64,000 bases of DNA from Microbacterium flavescens. GTDB lineage: Bacteria; Actinomycetota; Actinomycetes; Actinomycetales; Microbacteriaceae. The position numbers and the translations under genes are program-made. The stretch is taken from positions 124,001-188,000 of the forward strand of contig NZ_JAFIWA010000004.1 in the NCBI RefSeq assembly GCF_018588945.1, read 5' to 3'. Positions 63,675 through 64,000 of this stretch are shown here, piece by piece; within the stretch, counting starts at the first letter, position 1, and each line of letters starts with the position of its first letter. The notes under the pieces are model-generated. The model saw only the letters and a list, made by a program, of their open reading frames with translations. It ran no database searches and was not told the origin of the DNA.

Positions 63675-63686
63675 GAAATCGATTCC
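63675..63686. promoter_or_regulatory. LacI-type operator between lacI and the DUF2961 gene
   Basis: GAAATCGATTCC, one base different from the palindrome at 62558-62569. It lies 63 bases upstream of the lacI ATG and 46 bases upstream of the divergent gene, so one bound repressor could act on both. Confidence 0.65.
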
Positions 63687-63732
63687 AGAAGCTCGCCGAT
63701 CTGGCGTGCCGACACGAGGAAGTGCTGAAGCG

Positions 63733-64000
63733 ATGAACTCCCCCCAGCTGCCCGCCCCCGACCTCTCGTCGATCTCGGCGTTGCGTCGCCTGCAGACGCG
63801 ATCGATCTCGCCGGAGAACTTCGACGGCTCTGCAGGCGGCGGCGGCCGCGCGGCCGAGGGCACCGGCGCCGCCTCGGCCCGCGACCTCGGCCCGGGCTGG
63901 AAGATCTCCCCCAGCGTCGACATCAAGGCGGGTGAGACCTTCGACCTCGCGAACATCGAGGGCGGCGGGAAGATCACCCACATCTGGATCACGACCCACA
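63733..64000 (+). CDS. DUF2961/GH172-family protein, N-terminal part (runs off window)
   Basis: The first 89 residues of a protein that runs past the right edge. The ATG at 63733 has GAGGAAG upstream. The N terminus reads SISALRRLQTRSISPENFDG, then GPGWKISPSVDIKAGETF and GGGKITHIWITTH. This opening is typical of DUF2961 proteins, now GH172, which act on fructan or arabinofuranosyl linkages. Residues 30-50 (GSAGGGGRAAEGTGAASARD) are also usual for the family. It diverges from lacI, with a LacI-type operator between them. Confidence 0.85.
   Translation, partial: MNSPQLPAPDLSSISALRRLQTRSISPENFDGSAGGGGRAAEGTGAASARDLGPGWKISPSVDIKAGETFDLANIEGGGKITHIWITTH

Noticed and set aside
1..64000. tRNA or rRNA genes, CRISPR arrays, insertion sequences, prophage or plasmid origins
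   Set aside because: No cloverleaf, spaced direct repeats, transposase, integrase or replication genes were found on either strand.

Overview
The window is a 64 kb piece of a GC-rich (about 70%) actinobacterial chromosome, most probably Microbacteriaceae and likely Microbacterium or a close relative. The case rests on the gene content and style: treXYZ, a nitrate reductase fused to a CPR-type flavoprotein, a NnaR-like HemD/winged-helix regulator, an LLM (F420-type) oxidoreductase, a cytoplasmic-type formylglycine generator with a Cys sulfatase, many GTG/TTG starts and ATGA/GTGA stop-start overlaps. I saw no rRNA, tRNA, CRISPR array, insertion sequence or prophage.

Region 1 (1-30 kb) is a conserved information-processing block read on the minus strand: ffh, rpsP, a KH protein, rimM, trmD, rplS, lepB, rnhB, with ftsY and smc further right. 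It is interrupted by accessory modules. Between trmD and rplS lie treX-treY-treZ (trehalose from alpha-glucan), map, a 4-TM protein, and the plus-strand nirB-nirD-cobA-nnaR operon. Between rimM and trmD lie narK and a 1375-residue nitrate reductase/flavoprotein fusion. Together these form a complete nitrate assimilation set: uptake, nitrate to nitrite, nitrite to ammonium, siroheme supply and regulator. The three transcription units share a strictly spaced upstream motif.

Region 2 (22-41 kb) holds a carboxylate-amine ligase, ffh, a TetR-VOC fusion, lipB-lipA, a pyrimidine-dimer-glycosylase-like protein, a DUF2004 protein, ftsY, a DUF4062-STAND NTPase inserted between ftsY and smc, smc, a membrane protein, a strongly expressed-looking 40-codon ORF, an 84-aa protein, two GT4 glycosyltransferases (one with a 14-G tract near its 3' end) and an unknown protein.

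Region 3 (41.9-55.8 kb) is the most novel-looking part. A MalT/LuxR-type regulator sits among two paralogous ~70-aa proteins, cardiolipin synthase, a formylglycine-generating enzyme, two AI-2E-type permeases, a PLDc_N/SHOCT membrane protein, a DUF6325 protein, a second SHOCT protein, a Cys-type sulfatase, a K+-channel-like protein and a DUF2252 protein. Five promoters here carry the same palindrome, TCACCC-N5-GGGTGA, each placed 22 bp from a -10-like hexamer. This points to one coordinated envelope/membrane response regulon.

Region 4 (55.8-64 kb) is a LacI-controlled sugar operon: FGGY kinase, GH116-type glycosidase, fucose/arabinose-isomerase-like enzyme and an unknown protein, with overlapping stop/start codons. 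The lacI gene lies upstream and a DUF2961/GH172-type gene diverges at the right edge. Two near-identical GAAATCGATTYC operators are present.
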